Origin: Candidatus Accumulibacter appositus
Lineage (GTDB): Bacteria > Pseudomonadota > Gammaproteobacteria > Burkholderiales > Rhodocyclaceae
Reading direction: 5' to 3'
DNA length: 56,823 nucleotides
Assembly: GCA_000585055.1 (NCBI GenBank)
Contig: JEMX01000052.1
Coordinates: 1 to 56,823 of the forward strand
Shown: positions 11,301 through 18,300 of the stretch, piece by piece
Numbering within the stretch: position 1 is the stretch's first letter
Layout of the letters: the number at the start of each line of letters is the position of its first letter
Notes under the pieces: model-generated
What the model was told of the DNA's origin: nothing
The model's database searches: none
Seen by the model: the letters and a program-made list of their open reading frames with translations, nothing else
Translations under genes and position numbers: made by a program

Positions 11301-11555
11301 CGCTGGCCATCGAGGCGAGCATCAGGAACGGCAGCACGGTCGACGCCCTCAGCGGCGACCTACTGCTGCAGGCCAGCGACCGCTCGCGCATCCATGGCGA
11401 TGCCGGTGGCGTCGCCGTGGCCCTGGCGTTGGCACCGTCGAACGTCGCCGTGGCCGTGTCGATCGGGGCCAGTGCGGCCCTCAACAGCATCAGCAGCGAC
11501 GTTCTGGCCCTGGTCGACGCTTCCGTCGTCGCCGCTGCCGGTGAAATCACACTGA
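2316..11555 (+). CDS. giant LEPR-XLL repeat protein, N-terminal frame (frameshifted at about 11,228)
   Basis: First of three frame segments of one gene whose collapsed product would be about 11,096 residues. The start is GTG 2316 (SD GGAGA, 5-nt spacing). A basic leader is followed by LEPRLLLSAD at residues 55-64, the LEPR-XLL signature of very large exported proteins. Next come six or so repeats of the W-x-L-x-G-x-x-AGTV...F-x-G-x-E-x-L-x-GG type (2930-3720), beta-solenoid sequence (to about 5650), HGF/TGQ/IGGL repeats (5660-7925), more solenoid, and the about 125-residue repeats (from 9790). True coding ends at the 20-bp duplication. The residues after AAISGS (11228-11555) are out-of-frame Arg/Pro/Ser-rich junk. 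No Sec signal peptide is evident. Likely a type I-secreted surface or biofilm protein (inference from the C-terminal RTX repeats). Confidence 0.85.
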   Translation: MKTSQNAGKRRFNLSNVVQSVRKAFSSWRSDEDRQAPQRSREASPQRRNYALEALEPRLLLSADLSYLANSNSETELTLSFSGSDYQLLTGSGTVVDSLSKADAESDGRIVISGTDGADSLKIDLSDLGSPVLSFEGGGDDTLLTSADVDFSLTGTSIVAADKRFEGFEIATLSGGAGNNRLTLDQWNGRFSFAGGDGNDSLQGDAQSNRWQLAGSKAGTLNGNAFSDLEVLKGGTNEDELRGPTADATWTLTGNSAGTVAGVDFTGMEILTGAAGNTDSFEIKPGAAFTTVLDGGAGGNDILIGLDAANTWNLNGENAGTVGALRFTGIESLRGGAADDAFVFADGNARLSGEIDGGSGGSNTLNYASLASAIAVDFSARQATATGGIAAINRVIGGQGTADTLVGPNNDIEWQLSASNAGSVGDIVFAGFEKLRGADGNDDTFVIKFGGDLNSGLEIDGGAGGDDKLVFDRNGSQVSFAPGAPGRGSIDVGWVRVDYAGLEPGGFLLGSDPLQLFSDFSDPANVKLSGHVVGANDLLLSSYSPGTPELLQISSGGEAVIFKSPQESLSIAMGGVGAENRLTIGELGGAMNLPGSLTITGALGTNIVEQFGDLVIGQGGLSMDGQAGTRNNFTLSGSIDVQGGDVRIDGGLFADTIVLDGRLAIEGGALSIDGSPLLEIPLIGQDQVTLAGRVETQGGAVTVDASRINVAGGTLLTRKFDAAAPSVSTGDSGAIAFTSVKIVLEADSALLADVGGSSSQQAGDVTLSVSVTDPTGALPIDVIPGTDPGISLQNGALIKGGAVALTAYKVNQTQTSLLPVTLLSVQSRNVSIDLTGATIEGDEVSVEASVADKNLLADSGPSTLIDNLSSPIVATFVATPILASIPMVLQAVSVMMRQASTAVSLTDSHIRSAGNVSIAANTSVSSEAAPAGAMDPAKGKYYASKDLKAGAVAPFAAGYSRADGSAVTLLTGGSTITALGDVAIESNTETTANVDAMTMVNSGPAGKKANSKSIKDTTLAAGMSIAVTDSNTRSTATVDQAVIIDAQGSVTVNASGEVNNEASASTYVFIDGSGAIGIAVGQDKSDIKTTVNGTIKAAAVSFGDQGSAITAASFDLQKDTLTLPDHGFAPGQEIVLAGDSYRVIVVDENTIQLAHGKAIKLDASGTDADATQTLARTMARTFEAVTAVDAARNTLTLTGHGLSTGQQVSYHALNSDAAAIGGLDSGASYTVLRVDANHLKLATELAPDGAPGEQFTFAATTYYVLDLADSAALKTTVSFDPSSATANGEPVLDDANDAIVLDADDDFYTGQAVIYSAASPIAGLVSGHSYYVIKGAGAADRLQLAASKADAEAEVPVFIPLGAAAGGGSQTLTGAHLHALAFTEAPLSFTPQEAIGDGGESKLGTTITFDSAHGWQTGDAVVYHVDPTLQREVGVIRHTHIETAAVVVEGIDPSGLTIDGEMVVDGAQGTIAFDGAQPFVTGQRVTYASGGGTAIGGLADGDYFVIDGAPDDLVSTNKLRLAATRADAFNGIALALSTSGNTGAGSQHSLTASAVDSADDLLIIANNSFHTGQKLLYNSAGQAPIGGLQDQHDYYVIRVAGSSDMIRLAMTLDDASRGVAIDLSAGAGGSVHMFTTDRMVTPFDALRSAAVVDLGTATLFLPGHGFQPGEVVTYSSDDGEPIGGLISGGAYAVIVVDADHLRLAAVSAPSQALPLNSRGSTGFGTHSLAVVRGEADDDAYWVPFNPTLLPAVDAASDTLWIQGEHGFKNGERVTYLTGGGAAIGGLQDGQDYFVIVTGASSFQLEDANHQLLQLTAGVASEANGEAHAFERAALGERVDAHIGGLSDDNVYYVTVVNATTIRLSHDQMTARALLPVDLTALKAVAESYDGLALPAAAAGINVQASLEAENHAIAITQIGGIPTIAQMLTGAVPFDHKTAKQLVQGAKLMKVGKQSPVSIAGSVAINLVEHAVRAELGGSAVLESKSSVTVDAGLENKVQIIAQGTVTSEAAQAKSGNLRPKSFSNALGVGIGIYENTVEAIVDSGAQLDAAEKVAVSASLSYPLLIDSLPFSQGGYNISDDNPLADLATLLNGNLGLTGMMNVWASATSRTNIPGKTDAAKFSTTGSMAMTDYRNRSEASIRSGALINQKAAFQNAEQSVELLAQTEMALLNVAGQIQLNLRPEYISSQLALGGRPTPFSLVGNDAGGLGVGGSILVQAVHNQTIALLEGGAQVHTGLAGGLNVAASEDIWSLEMAEAGGDSGNTGISGSFSYVGQVSESIAQIASGAIIDGGAVVVEAESLVSHINLVGAVQKARALGVGMSIGVTLLERETAAVIGQRISKDDQSVGAAGTAISATSLDLSATNDGRIWGIGVAGAVIFEGGDQGPPSSSKSLLPAPLQGPGKNLAPQSGVGLAGVVTANNIADRTHAYINDAGSIDLHGGPLGLLSADHTSVFSLSGAASFVKTAKNSAAIAGSFSNNEVAMDTAAFIAGATLEDTGAVSLGARRDGDVVAITAGVAVAAALADAKSAGASNYAGSLGAAVSINRVQGQTRALIDDATVVADGDLSLTADDRARISALAIGGALSAGVNSTGTAGALAGAGAGISNEINLDIEAGIRNGSVVIVSGGGVLLAARDETTVSADAGGVGVALAFAKTGSAYAASLGVAVALNDINNRTRASISAATVSASGDIVLAADDEASVAALAIGGALAVGLTNVGSGVAFAGAGAASSNSIALASEASIKDGSVVLSGAALSLRASDHSQVEANAGAVAVAAALSTTGSAVGVSLGASLAMNTVHNSAVALVDASKLRAGDDVSLLAQEEAAISALALGGALSVGLTSTGAGVAVAGAGAATISDISLATEAGIRNGSDVQTSGGSVALRALNAAEIDADAGGVALSLAYTGTGTAVAVSVGAAAAINRIDSSSLASIDASQVKAYGEVSLLAEDQSTISALAIGAAGAAAISGSRRQSAARASPSALPAPARPLTTALRWPSRRASGTAARSTPSAATYCCRPATARASMAMPVASPWPWRWHRRTSPWPCRSGPVRPSTASAATFWPWSTLPSSPLPVKSH
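2478..2507 (+). other. LEPR-XLL motif
   Basis: Codes for LEPRLLLSAD at residues 55-64 of the giant protein, after a basic leader (KRRFNLSNVVQSVRKAF). This short N-terminal signature is shared by many very large repeat proteins of Gram-negative bacteria. Its function is not established; it may be a sorting or anchoring signal. Confidence 0.85.
5660..7925 (+). repeat. HGF-TGQ-IGGL-YYVI repeats, block 1 (8-9 copies)
   Basis: Eight or nine imperfect copies of a 55-65-residue unit with the skeleton D-x-L-x-L-x-x-HGF-x-TGQ-x-V-x-Y...x-IGGL-x-x-G-x-x-YYVI-x-V...LRLA. Good examples lie at 5876-6045, 6712-6905, 6980-7160, 7270-7440 and 7570-7745. A last half-copy (IGGLSDDNVYYVTVV) closes the block near 7850. 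Each unit reads as a small beta-rich domain. It occupies residues about 1115-1870. Confidence 0.8.
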
Positions 11556-13420
11556 CGGCCCAGGCCGACGCCGACATCGCGGCGCTGGCCATTGCCGGCG
11601 CGGTGGCGGCCGGCGTCGGCAGCACCGTCGGGCTTGCCGCGTCGGGAGCGGGCGCGGCGACGATCAACAGCATTGACGAGCGCGTGCTGGCCGCCATCAC
11701 GGAGGCCAGCAGCGTGCACACGCACAGTGGTGATCTGAGCCTGTTGGCGGAGAACCAGTCGCGCATCCTTGCCGATGCCGGCGGCGTCGCCGTCGCCGTC
11801 GCCCTGGGGCTCGAGACCGGCGCCGTCGGCGCGTCGGTGGGCGCCTCGCTGGCGATCAACGAGATCGGCAGCGGCGGTGGCAGCGGCCAAGGGGTGCAAG
11901 CCCTGATCGACAACTCGGCCCTGTCGGTTGCCGGCGATGTCGTGCTCGAGGCCCGATCGGCGTCGCAGATCGACGCGGCTGCCGTTGGCGTCGTGGTCAC
12001 CGTCGGCGTCGGTCTGGGTGACGTGGGGGTCGGCGTCGCCCTGGCCGGTTCCGGCGCCGCCGCCGTCAACCGAATCAGCGAAACCGTCGCAGCCGGCATC
12101 GGCAATGGCAGCCGCGTCGATACCGCGGGCGCGGTCAGCATCAGCGCCGACAGCGACTCGCAGATCACCGCCGACGGCGGCGGCGTGGCCGCCGCTGTGG
12201 CGGTTGGGGTGGGCGGCGTGTCAGGCGTCGCGGTGTCCGTCTCGGCGGCGCTGGCGGTGGCGATCAACGACATCGACAGCACGACGCGGGCTTTCCTCGA
12301 CGATGTCTCGCTGATCGCCGACGGCGATGTGGACATCCACGCTACGTCGTCGACGGCGATCTCGGCGCTGAGCTTCGGCGGCGTCTTCTCGACGGCGGTC
12401 AGCGTCGGCCTGGTGCCGGTGGCGGTGGCGCTGGCCGGTGTCGGTGCCATCGCCAACAACGACATCAGGCAGGTCACCGAGGCCTTCATTGCCGGCGGCG
12501 ACCTGCCGGCCAGCGTCACCAGTTCGAGCGGCTCCGTTCGCGTGCTGGCGACCAACGACGCGGCGATTCTGGCGCAAGCGATCGGCGGCAATGTGGCCGT
12601 TGGCGTGGCGGTCGGAATCGGCGTCGGTGCGACCATCAATATCACCCAGGTGCGGTCGGAAAACAGCATCGACCAGCAGGTCCGCAGCCATATCGACAAG
12701 GCGCAGGTGCTGGCCAGCAACGGCGAGATCGTCGTCGAGGCGGCGACCCTGCCCGAGTCGTCCATCGTCGCCACCGCCGCTGCCGCCTCGGTCGGGGTCG
12801 CGGTTTCGCTGGTCGCTGGCCTGGCCGTCGCCGAGGGCGGTGCAGTGGTCAATAACAGCGTGCATGGCCAGGTCATCGCTGCCGTGGACGAGAGCGCGAC
12901 CCTGCTGGCCAGGGATCTGATCCGCGTCACCGCGACCGACAGCGCGAGCATCGCATCCGACGTCGGCGCTGGCGCCCTGGCGATCGGCGGCGGGATTTTC
13001 GCGGTCGGCGCGTCGATCGGTTTTTCGACGACGAACAACAGCATCGCCAACAGCGTACAGGCCTCGATCGACGGCACCGTCGAGATCACCGCCGGTGACC
13101 TCGAAATCGTCGCCAAGTCGGCGGCGCAGGTCAGCGCGCTGGCGGTGGCGACGTCGCTGGCGGTAGGCATCGGCATCGCTGGCGCGGCAGCGGGTGCCGG
13201 CGCTGCGGCGACGACGCACATCGACGAAGACGTGCAGGCCTGGCTGGCCACGCCCTCGGCGTTGGCCGAGGATATCCGCGTACTGGCCGCTTCCAGCCAG
13301 CAGACCAACGCCGATGCGCGCGGGGCGAGTACGGCCGTGGGCCTCTTGAGCCTTGCCGTCGGTGCCACCGTCGCCGACGCGTCGATTACCGGCAAGACCA
13401 GCGCCGCACTGAGCGGCATC
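9790..13420 (+). repeat. about 125-residue solenoid repeats
   Basis: Tandem units with the order ISALAIGGAL-VGL...GAGAA...EA-IRNGS-V...A-DAGGVAVALA...VSLGA-LAINxI...A-IDAS-V-A-G-VSLLA. Matching positions at 10398, 10773 and 11151 give periods of 375 and 378 nt (125-126 residues). Roughly seven to nine copies run through the first frame break. The Ala/Gly/Val/Ser-rich alternating pattern fits a beta-helix. Confidence 0.8.
11208..11248 (+). repeat. perfect 20-bp tandem duplication causing frame break 1
   Basis: GCGGCGGCAATCAGCGGCTC occurs twice in a row (11208-11227 and 11228-11247). With one copy removed, translation continues as AAISGSGVAVGIAGAGAATD, which matches the neighbouring 125-residue repeats. 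With both copies the frame moves by +2 and leaves the repeat pattern at once. Confidence 0.95.
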
Positions 13421-15082
13421 GTCAGCAGCGCCGATGACGTCAGCGTCGAGGCCAGCAACCGCAGCGCCGTCAAGGCGAACAGCCTGGCGCTCGCGGGTGG
13501 CATTCTCGTCGGTCTGTCGGTGGCGGCAACGACGGCCAGCGCAGCGCTCGCCCCGGAGGTCGTCGCTACCCTCGACGACGCCCAGCTGGGCAGCGCTTTG
13601 GCGCCGATCACGGGTGATGTCACGGTTCGGGCAGTGGTCGACACCGACGCCGACGCCAGCGCCCTCGGCGTGGCCTACCTCGCCGGGATTGGCGTGGCGG
13701 CGGCCGGCTCGGTCGCCGAAGTAAACGTCCATCCGACCTTGACAGCGAGCATCGGCGGCGCCTCGGAGATTCACGCCGACGGCTCGCTGGTCCTCGAATC
13801 GCTGCACAACTACGCCGTCGACGGCGAGCAGCGTCGCCGGCTCGACCGCTTCTCGAAGGCCCGCTCCACTTCCGGATCCGGCGCGCTGATCAGTGGCGCC
13901 GGTGCGGACAGCAAGATACACGCCACGGCCGATCTCGAGACCTTCATCGACGGCGATGCCCTGGTGCAGGTCGCCGGCGATGTCACCGTGCTCTCGCAGT
14001 CCTTCAACGACGCCACGGCCGACGCCAGGAGTGTCGCCGTCGGCATCGGCGGCATCGGTGTCGCACTGGCCGAGGCGGTGGTCGATGGCCAGGTGTTGAC
14101 GCGTGTGGACGGCAAGCTGATCGCCGGTGACACGCTCGACGACCAACTGGCGGTGCTCGCCGTCGCCTTCGACCGGGCCACGTCTTCTGCCGAAGGCATC
14201 GTCGTGGCGCTGGGGGCGGTGGGCGTCAGCTCGGCGGCGACCGTCGAACCGACGGTCAAGGTCCTCCTCGGCGGCGACATCGAAACCGCCGGTGATGCTT
14301 ATTTCCACGCCATCGTCGAAGCGTCGGCGGTACCGCACGCCCTGGCGGCGGCGCTGGTGCCGATCGACAGCTCGGACGGCGCCCGCTTGCTGCCGACCTA
14401 TGGCGTCGAGTTGCAGGCGGCGAAAGTGAAGGCCGGCGGCAGGAACGTCATTTCGGCCCTGCTCAACGAGCAAAAAGTGCCGGATCGAATCGACACCCTG
14501 ACGATGGCCGCCAACGCGGCGCTATCGATCAAGATCGGCGCCACCGAAATTCTCTCGACCAGTACGGTAAGCGTCTTCGAGGGAAATACCGCGGTGCAGA
14601 CGATCAGCGCCGACAATCCCGACAACGCCGACGGCGGCACGATGAGCTACGGCATTGTCGAGGGTGACGACGGCCATCTGTTCAGCATCGACAGCAGCAG
14701 CGGCGCATTGCGCTTCCTTGCCGCGCCGCAGTTTGCTGCGCCTCTGGATGCCGACGGGGACAACGTCTATCTGGTCACCGTCAAGGCCGAGAACGCGCTT
14801 GGCGCGCTGGGCTCGAAGCTGATCAGGGTGACCGTTCAGGACGTCCTGCCGATCACCCTCCTGCCCGGCAGCCAGCGCCTTGCCGATGGCCAGTCCACAC
14901 TCGGAACGATCGATCTGATCGCCGTGCAATCGCTGGCTGCCGCCAATCGCTGGCTGCCGCCGCAGCGAGCCGCTGGCTCGACAGCGGCCTGTCGGCTGCG
15001 CAAATTGCGGCATTGGCCGGCATCGACTACCGGCTCGCCGATCTCGACGGTGAGACCCTCGCCGCGACCACCGGCCAGGTGA
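11249..15082 (+). CDS. giant LEPR-XLL repeat protein, middle frame
   Basis: Second frame segment of the giant gene; the first ATG inside it is at 11417, but coding similarity starts directly after the 20-bp duplication. It continues the 125-residue repeats (GVAVGIAGAGAATDNGITLAIE) to about 13420, followed by related solenoid sequence (13420-14500). A cadherin-like domain follows at about 14545-14860, then the start of a metzincin-like module. The frame is broken by the 17-bp duplication at 14927-14960; the residues after that (RAAGSTAACRLRKLRHW...) are out of frame. It has no ribosome binding site of its own and should be read as part of the single 2316-35643 gene. Confidence 0.8.
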   Translation, partial: GVAVGIAGAGAATDNGITLAIEASIRNGSTVDALSGDLLLQASDRSRIHGDAGGVAVALALAPSNVAVAVSIGASAALNSISSDVLALVDASVVAAAGEITLTAQADADIAALAIAGAVAAGVGSTVGLAASGAGAATINSIDERVLAAITEASSVHTHSGDLSLLAENQSRILADAGGVAVAVALGLETGAVGASVGASLAINEIGSGGGSGQGVQALIDNSALSVAGDVVLEARSASQIDAAAVGVVVTVGVGLGDVGVGVALAGSGAAAVNRISETVAAGIGNGSRVDTAGAVSISADSDSQITADGGGVAAAVAVGVGGVSGVAVSVSAALAVAINDIDSTTRAFLDDVSLIADGDVDIHATSSTAISALSFGGVFSTAVSVGLVPVAVALAGVGAIANNDIRQVTEAFIAGGDLPASVTSSSGSVRVLATNDAAILAQAIGGNVAVGVAVGIGVGATINITQVRSENSIDQQVRSHIDKAQVLASNGEIVVEAATLPESSIVATAAAASVGVAVSLVAGLAVAEGGAVVNNSVHGQVIAAVDESATLLARDLIRVTATDSASIASDVGAGALAIGGGIFAVGASIGFSTTNNSIANSVQASIDGTVEITAGDLEIVAKSAAQVSALAVATSLAVGIGIAGAAAGAGAAATTHIDEDVQAWLATPSALAEDIRVLAASSQQTNADARGASTAVGLLSLAVGATVADASITGKTSAALSGIVSSADDVSVEASNRSAVKANSLALAGGILVGLSVAATTASAALAPEVVATLDDAQLGSALAPITGDVTVRAVVDTDADASALGVAYLAGIGVAAAGSVAEVNVHPTLTASIGGASEIHADGSLVLESLHNYAVDGEQRRRLDRFSKARSTSGSGALISGAGADSKIHATADLETFIDGDALVQVAGDVTVLSQSFNDATADARSVAVGIGGIGVALAEAVVDGQVLTRVDGKLIAGDTLDDQLAVLAVAFDRATSSAEGIVVALGAVGVSSAATVEPTVKVLLGGDIETAGDAYFHAIVEASAVPHALAAALVPIDSSDGARLLPTYGVELQAAKVKAGGRNVISALLNEQKVPDRIDTLTMAANAALSIKIGATEILSTSTVSVFEGNTAVQTISADNPDNADGGTMSYGIVEGDDGHLFSIDSSSGALRFLAAPQFAAPLDADGDNVYLVTVKAENALGALGSKLIRVTVQDVLPITLLPGSQRLADGQSTLGTIDLIAVQSLAAANRWLPPQRAAGSTAACRLRKLRHWPASTTGSPISTVRPSPRPPAR
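14545..14860 (+). other. cadherin-like domain in the giant protein
   Basis: Residues about 4071-4176 read VSVFEGNTAVQTISADNPDN...GGTMSYGIVEGDDGHLFSID..SGALRFLAAP..DADGDNVYLVTVKAEN..G..G...IRVTVQDV. The order DxD, GxLxF, LD-x-D-x-D-x-YxxTVxA and a closing VTVxDV is that of bacterial cadherin-like repeats. It stands directly before the first metzincin-like module. Confidence 0.7.
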
Positions 15083-15300
15083 TCGTGATCGACCGCGACG
15101 CCGCGACGCTCGGCTGGTTTGTTGACCAGACTCCGTTCGCCGACGAGGAGTTTGGCGAGAGCAGCGGGCGTGCCAGTGGCGGCTCTGCTGCCGGCGGCAT
15201 CGACCTGCTGACGGTGCTGATGCACGAGCAAGGCCATGTCCTCGGACTCGGCGACGTGAACGCCAACGGCGAACTGATGTACCAGTTCATCGGCGAAGGC
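14920..15300 (+). other. metzincin-like module 1 (HEQGHVLGLGD)
   Basis: After frame repair this module reads ASRWLDSGLSAAQIAALAGI, YRLADLDGETLAATTGQVIVI, then DRDAATLGWFVDQTPFADEEF, and DLLTVLMHEQGHVLGLGD. The zinc motif HExxHxxGxxD lies at 15223-15255 (residues 4291-4301); the third ligand is Asp rather than His, as in snapalysin-type metzincins. The module is paralogous to the one at the C-terminus. The Glu general base is intact, so activity is possible but unproven. Confidence 0.7.
14927..14961 (+). repeat. perfect 17-bp tandem duplication causing frame break 2
   Basis: CAATCGCTGGCTGCCGC occurs at 14927-14943 and again at 14944-14960. Collapsing it gives VQSLAAAAASRWLDSGLSAA, running into AGIDYRLADLDG, which matches the corresponding part of the C-terminal metzincin-like module (ARQSWLATGLVDG...IRIADLGG-like order). 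With both copies the frame shifts by +2. Confidence 0.95.
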
Positions 15301-18300
15301 GAGCGGCGCCGCCCGGTGGCGCAGGCGGCGGCACAGGCCGCTGTGCAGCCGGACGGCAGCGGCGAGACACACTACCTGAACAGCGCCGATCTCGGCAACG
15401 CCGACTCGCTCGGCAATCGCGGCGCCAACTACACGCGCCAGGTCAACAGCAACGAGAGCTCGCCGGGACTGTTTTCGACGATCACGGTGGCCGCCGAGGT
15501 GACGCCGACGGTGCTCATCGATCTCGGTACGGGCAGCCAGCTGCAGGCGGGCAACGGCCACGACGTGATGCTGCGCGTGCGCGCCGACCGGACGGCGATA
15601 GCCACCGGTGGCGGCATGCAGGCGCAGCTCGTCGCCGGCACGGTGATTGCCGAGGCGACCGTTGGCGGCAGCATTACCGTGTCCTTTGGTGGCAGGGTCG
15701 ACATCGCCGGCGACCTGACGGTCGAACTGCAAAGCGTCAACGAGGCAGTCGCCCTTGGTGAAGCGCTGTCGATCGGCGTCATCGATGCTGCCGGCGTCGA
15801 TAGCCGGGCCTCGGTGACGCCGACCATCAGCACGCTCCTGGCGGCCGACAGCCAGCTCACGGTCGGCGGGGATTTCGTTCTGCGCACGCTGTCCGAAGCA
15901 TCCGCCAGCGCCAGTTCCAGAGGTGTCGCCGTCGCCGCCGGCGGGGCGGTCGGCGTCGCGCTGGCGACGGCCACGGTCGCGCCGACGGTCAGCACGATCA
16001 TTGGCGAGCGCGCCGTGATCGACGCCCAGGGTGCGATCACCATTGAAACGCTGCACAACGTCGACGCCGCCGGAGAGAAGCTCGATCGCCAGGCGCGCGC
16101 GACGGCCGAGGCGGCGGCAGGCGCCTTTGGCCTGGGCGCTGCGGGCGCCGATGCGGATGCCGAAGCGTCAGCCACGGTGGCCACGAAAGTCGGTGCCGGC
16201 GCGACGCTGCGCGCCGGGCCGGCGTCGGCAATCAGCATTCGCACCCTGGCCAACAATCAGGCCGATGCCCATGCCGGCGGTTTCGGCGTCGGCGGGATTC
16301 TCGGCGTCGGGGTTGTCCTGGCCGACGCCAGGACCGCGGGTTCGACAGAGGCCCTCCTCGATGGCGACGTGCTGCGCGCTGGCGCACTGACTGTCGAGGC
16401 GCGCGCCAGCGACAACGCCAACAGCACCGCCAATGCGCTGTCCGGCGGCATTCTCTCCGGCAACGGCGCCGTGGCCACCGCCACGTCGACGCCGACCATC
16501 GCTGCGCGTATCGCCGCCGGGCACCAGCTGCGCGTCGGCGGCGACGTCGCGGTCACGGCGGTGAGCGAAAACAATGCCCTGAGCGAGGCCAACGGCATTG
16601 CCGCCGGTGCACTGAGCGTCGGCGCGTCGATCGCCACCTCGACCACCACTCCCAGGATCAGCGCGGCCATCGACGGCGGCAGCGTCAGCAGTAGCGGCGG
16701 CAGTATCCTGGTGAGCGCGCTGAACAATGTCGACCTGAGCAGCGGCGGCGTCATCACCGTCACCGGCGGCGGCGCCAAGGCGAGCACCCATGCCTCGGCG
16801 GGTGGCTTGCTGGCCGGCAGTGGCAACCAGGCCACGGCAGTGTCTTCGCCGATCCTCGAAGCCAGCGTCGGCAGCAGCGCCAGCCTGGCCGCCGCGCAGG
16901 ACATCACGCTGCGCTCACAATCAAGCAACCAGGCCGATGCTGGCGCAAGCGGCCTGGCTGGCGGACTGGTCGGCGTCGGGATCAACATCGCCTCGGCGAC
17001 CGCGGCAGGAGCCAACAAGGCGCATCTTGACGGCCGCGTCGAAGCGCATCCGCTGGCTGGTGGGGTAGATCCCGAGCGCGCCGGCGCCAGCAACGTCAAC
17101 ATCCGGGCGATCGGCTCGGACAGCGCCAACGCCAATGCGCAAGCGGTTGCCGGTGGCGTCGCAGGCGTCGGCGACAATCGCGCGACGGCGACGGTGACGC
17201 CCGCGGTGCAGGCGTCGATCGGCAATGGTGCGCTGCTAAACGTCGCCAACAATCTCAAGCTCGAGGCCAGGGAAACGCCTGAAGGCGATGCACGTACCGC
17301 AGGGGTCAGCGGCGGCGGCGTCGCCGTCGGCGGCTCGCTGTCGACCGCCACCATCAGTCCGCTGGTCACTGCCGCCATCGGCAGCCTGGCGACGATCGTG
17401 CAAGCGAATCCGGACGGACTGGTCTCGGTGCTGGCGACGGCGACGCCGCAAAGCAATGCCCCTGTCGCCGATTACGCGATCAAGTCCGTCGATACTGCCA
17501 GCGATACGCTGCACGTTCTCGATCATGGCCTGCAAAGCGGCGATTCCGTCGCGTACGACAACGGCGGCAACGCCAATATTGCCGGGCTGAGTGGCGGCCG
17601 GCTCTACAAGGTCCTCAGCGCAGGCGCCGACGACCTGGCTTTCGGCGCGGCCTTCGGCAGCGAGGAAACGGCGGTGGACGCCGCCAAAGACCTGATTACT
17701 TTCCTTGCGCCGCACGCTTTCCAGAGTGGCGACGCGGTCAGGTACCACGCTTTTCGCTCGGCCAACGGCGCGGTTGTCAGCGTTGGCGGACTGAGCGATG
17801 GCGCCCTGTATTACGTTCGCGTGATCGACGAGCGAACGATCAAGCTGACCACTACCCTTGACCAGGCCGTCAATCCGCAGAACGGCGTCAACACCTTCAC
17901 GCCGGCGGCGATCAGCGGCAACACTCTGAATATCGCCAACAGTTATACCGAGAATCAGGCGCTCACCTACCATACGACGGCACCACAGGCCTTCAACACT
18001 TCGCTTGTCGATGTCAGCGTCGGCGGCAGCGAGTCCTCGCCGACCTTTGCCGACGCGGCCGGCGCCAACAACGTCTATCTCGACGGCAACGCCTTCAAGA
18101 CCGGCGACAAGGTCGTTTATCAGGTGCAGGGCAATGCTAGTGCCGTCGCCGGTTTAACGAATGGCAAAGCGTATCGGGTGGTGGTCGACGGCGGCAATGG
18201 CAATCTGATCCAGCTGCGCAACACGCTGGGCCCGACCAGTCTCAGCTTCGTCCGCGACGCGGTGAACGGCGACAGCATCGTTCGCAATGACGGCGGGAAC

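Noticed and set aside
15013..15015. ATG 15013 as an independent start of the C-terminal giant frame
   Set aside because: It falls inside the first metzincin-like module, has no ribosome site, and the module's beginning lies upstream in the other frame once the 17-bp duplication is collapsed.
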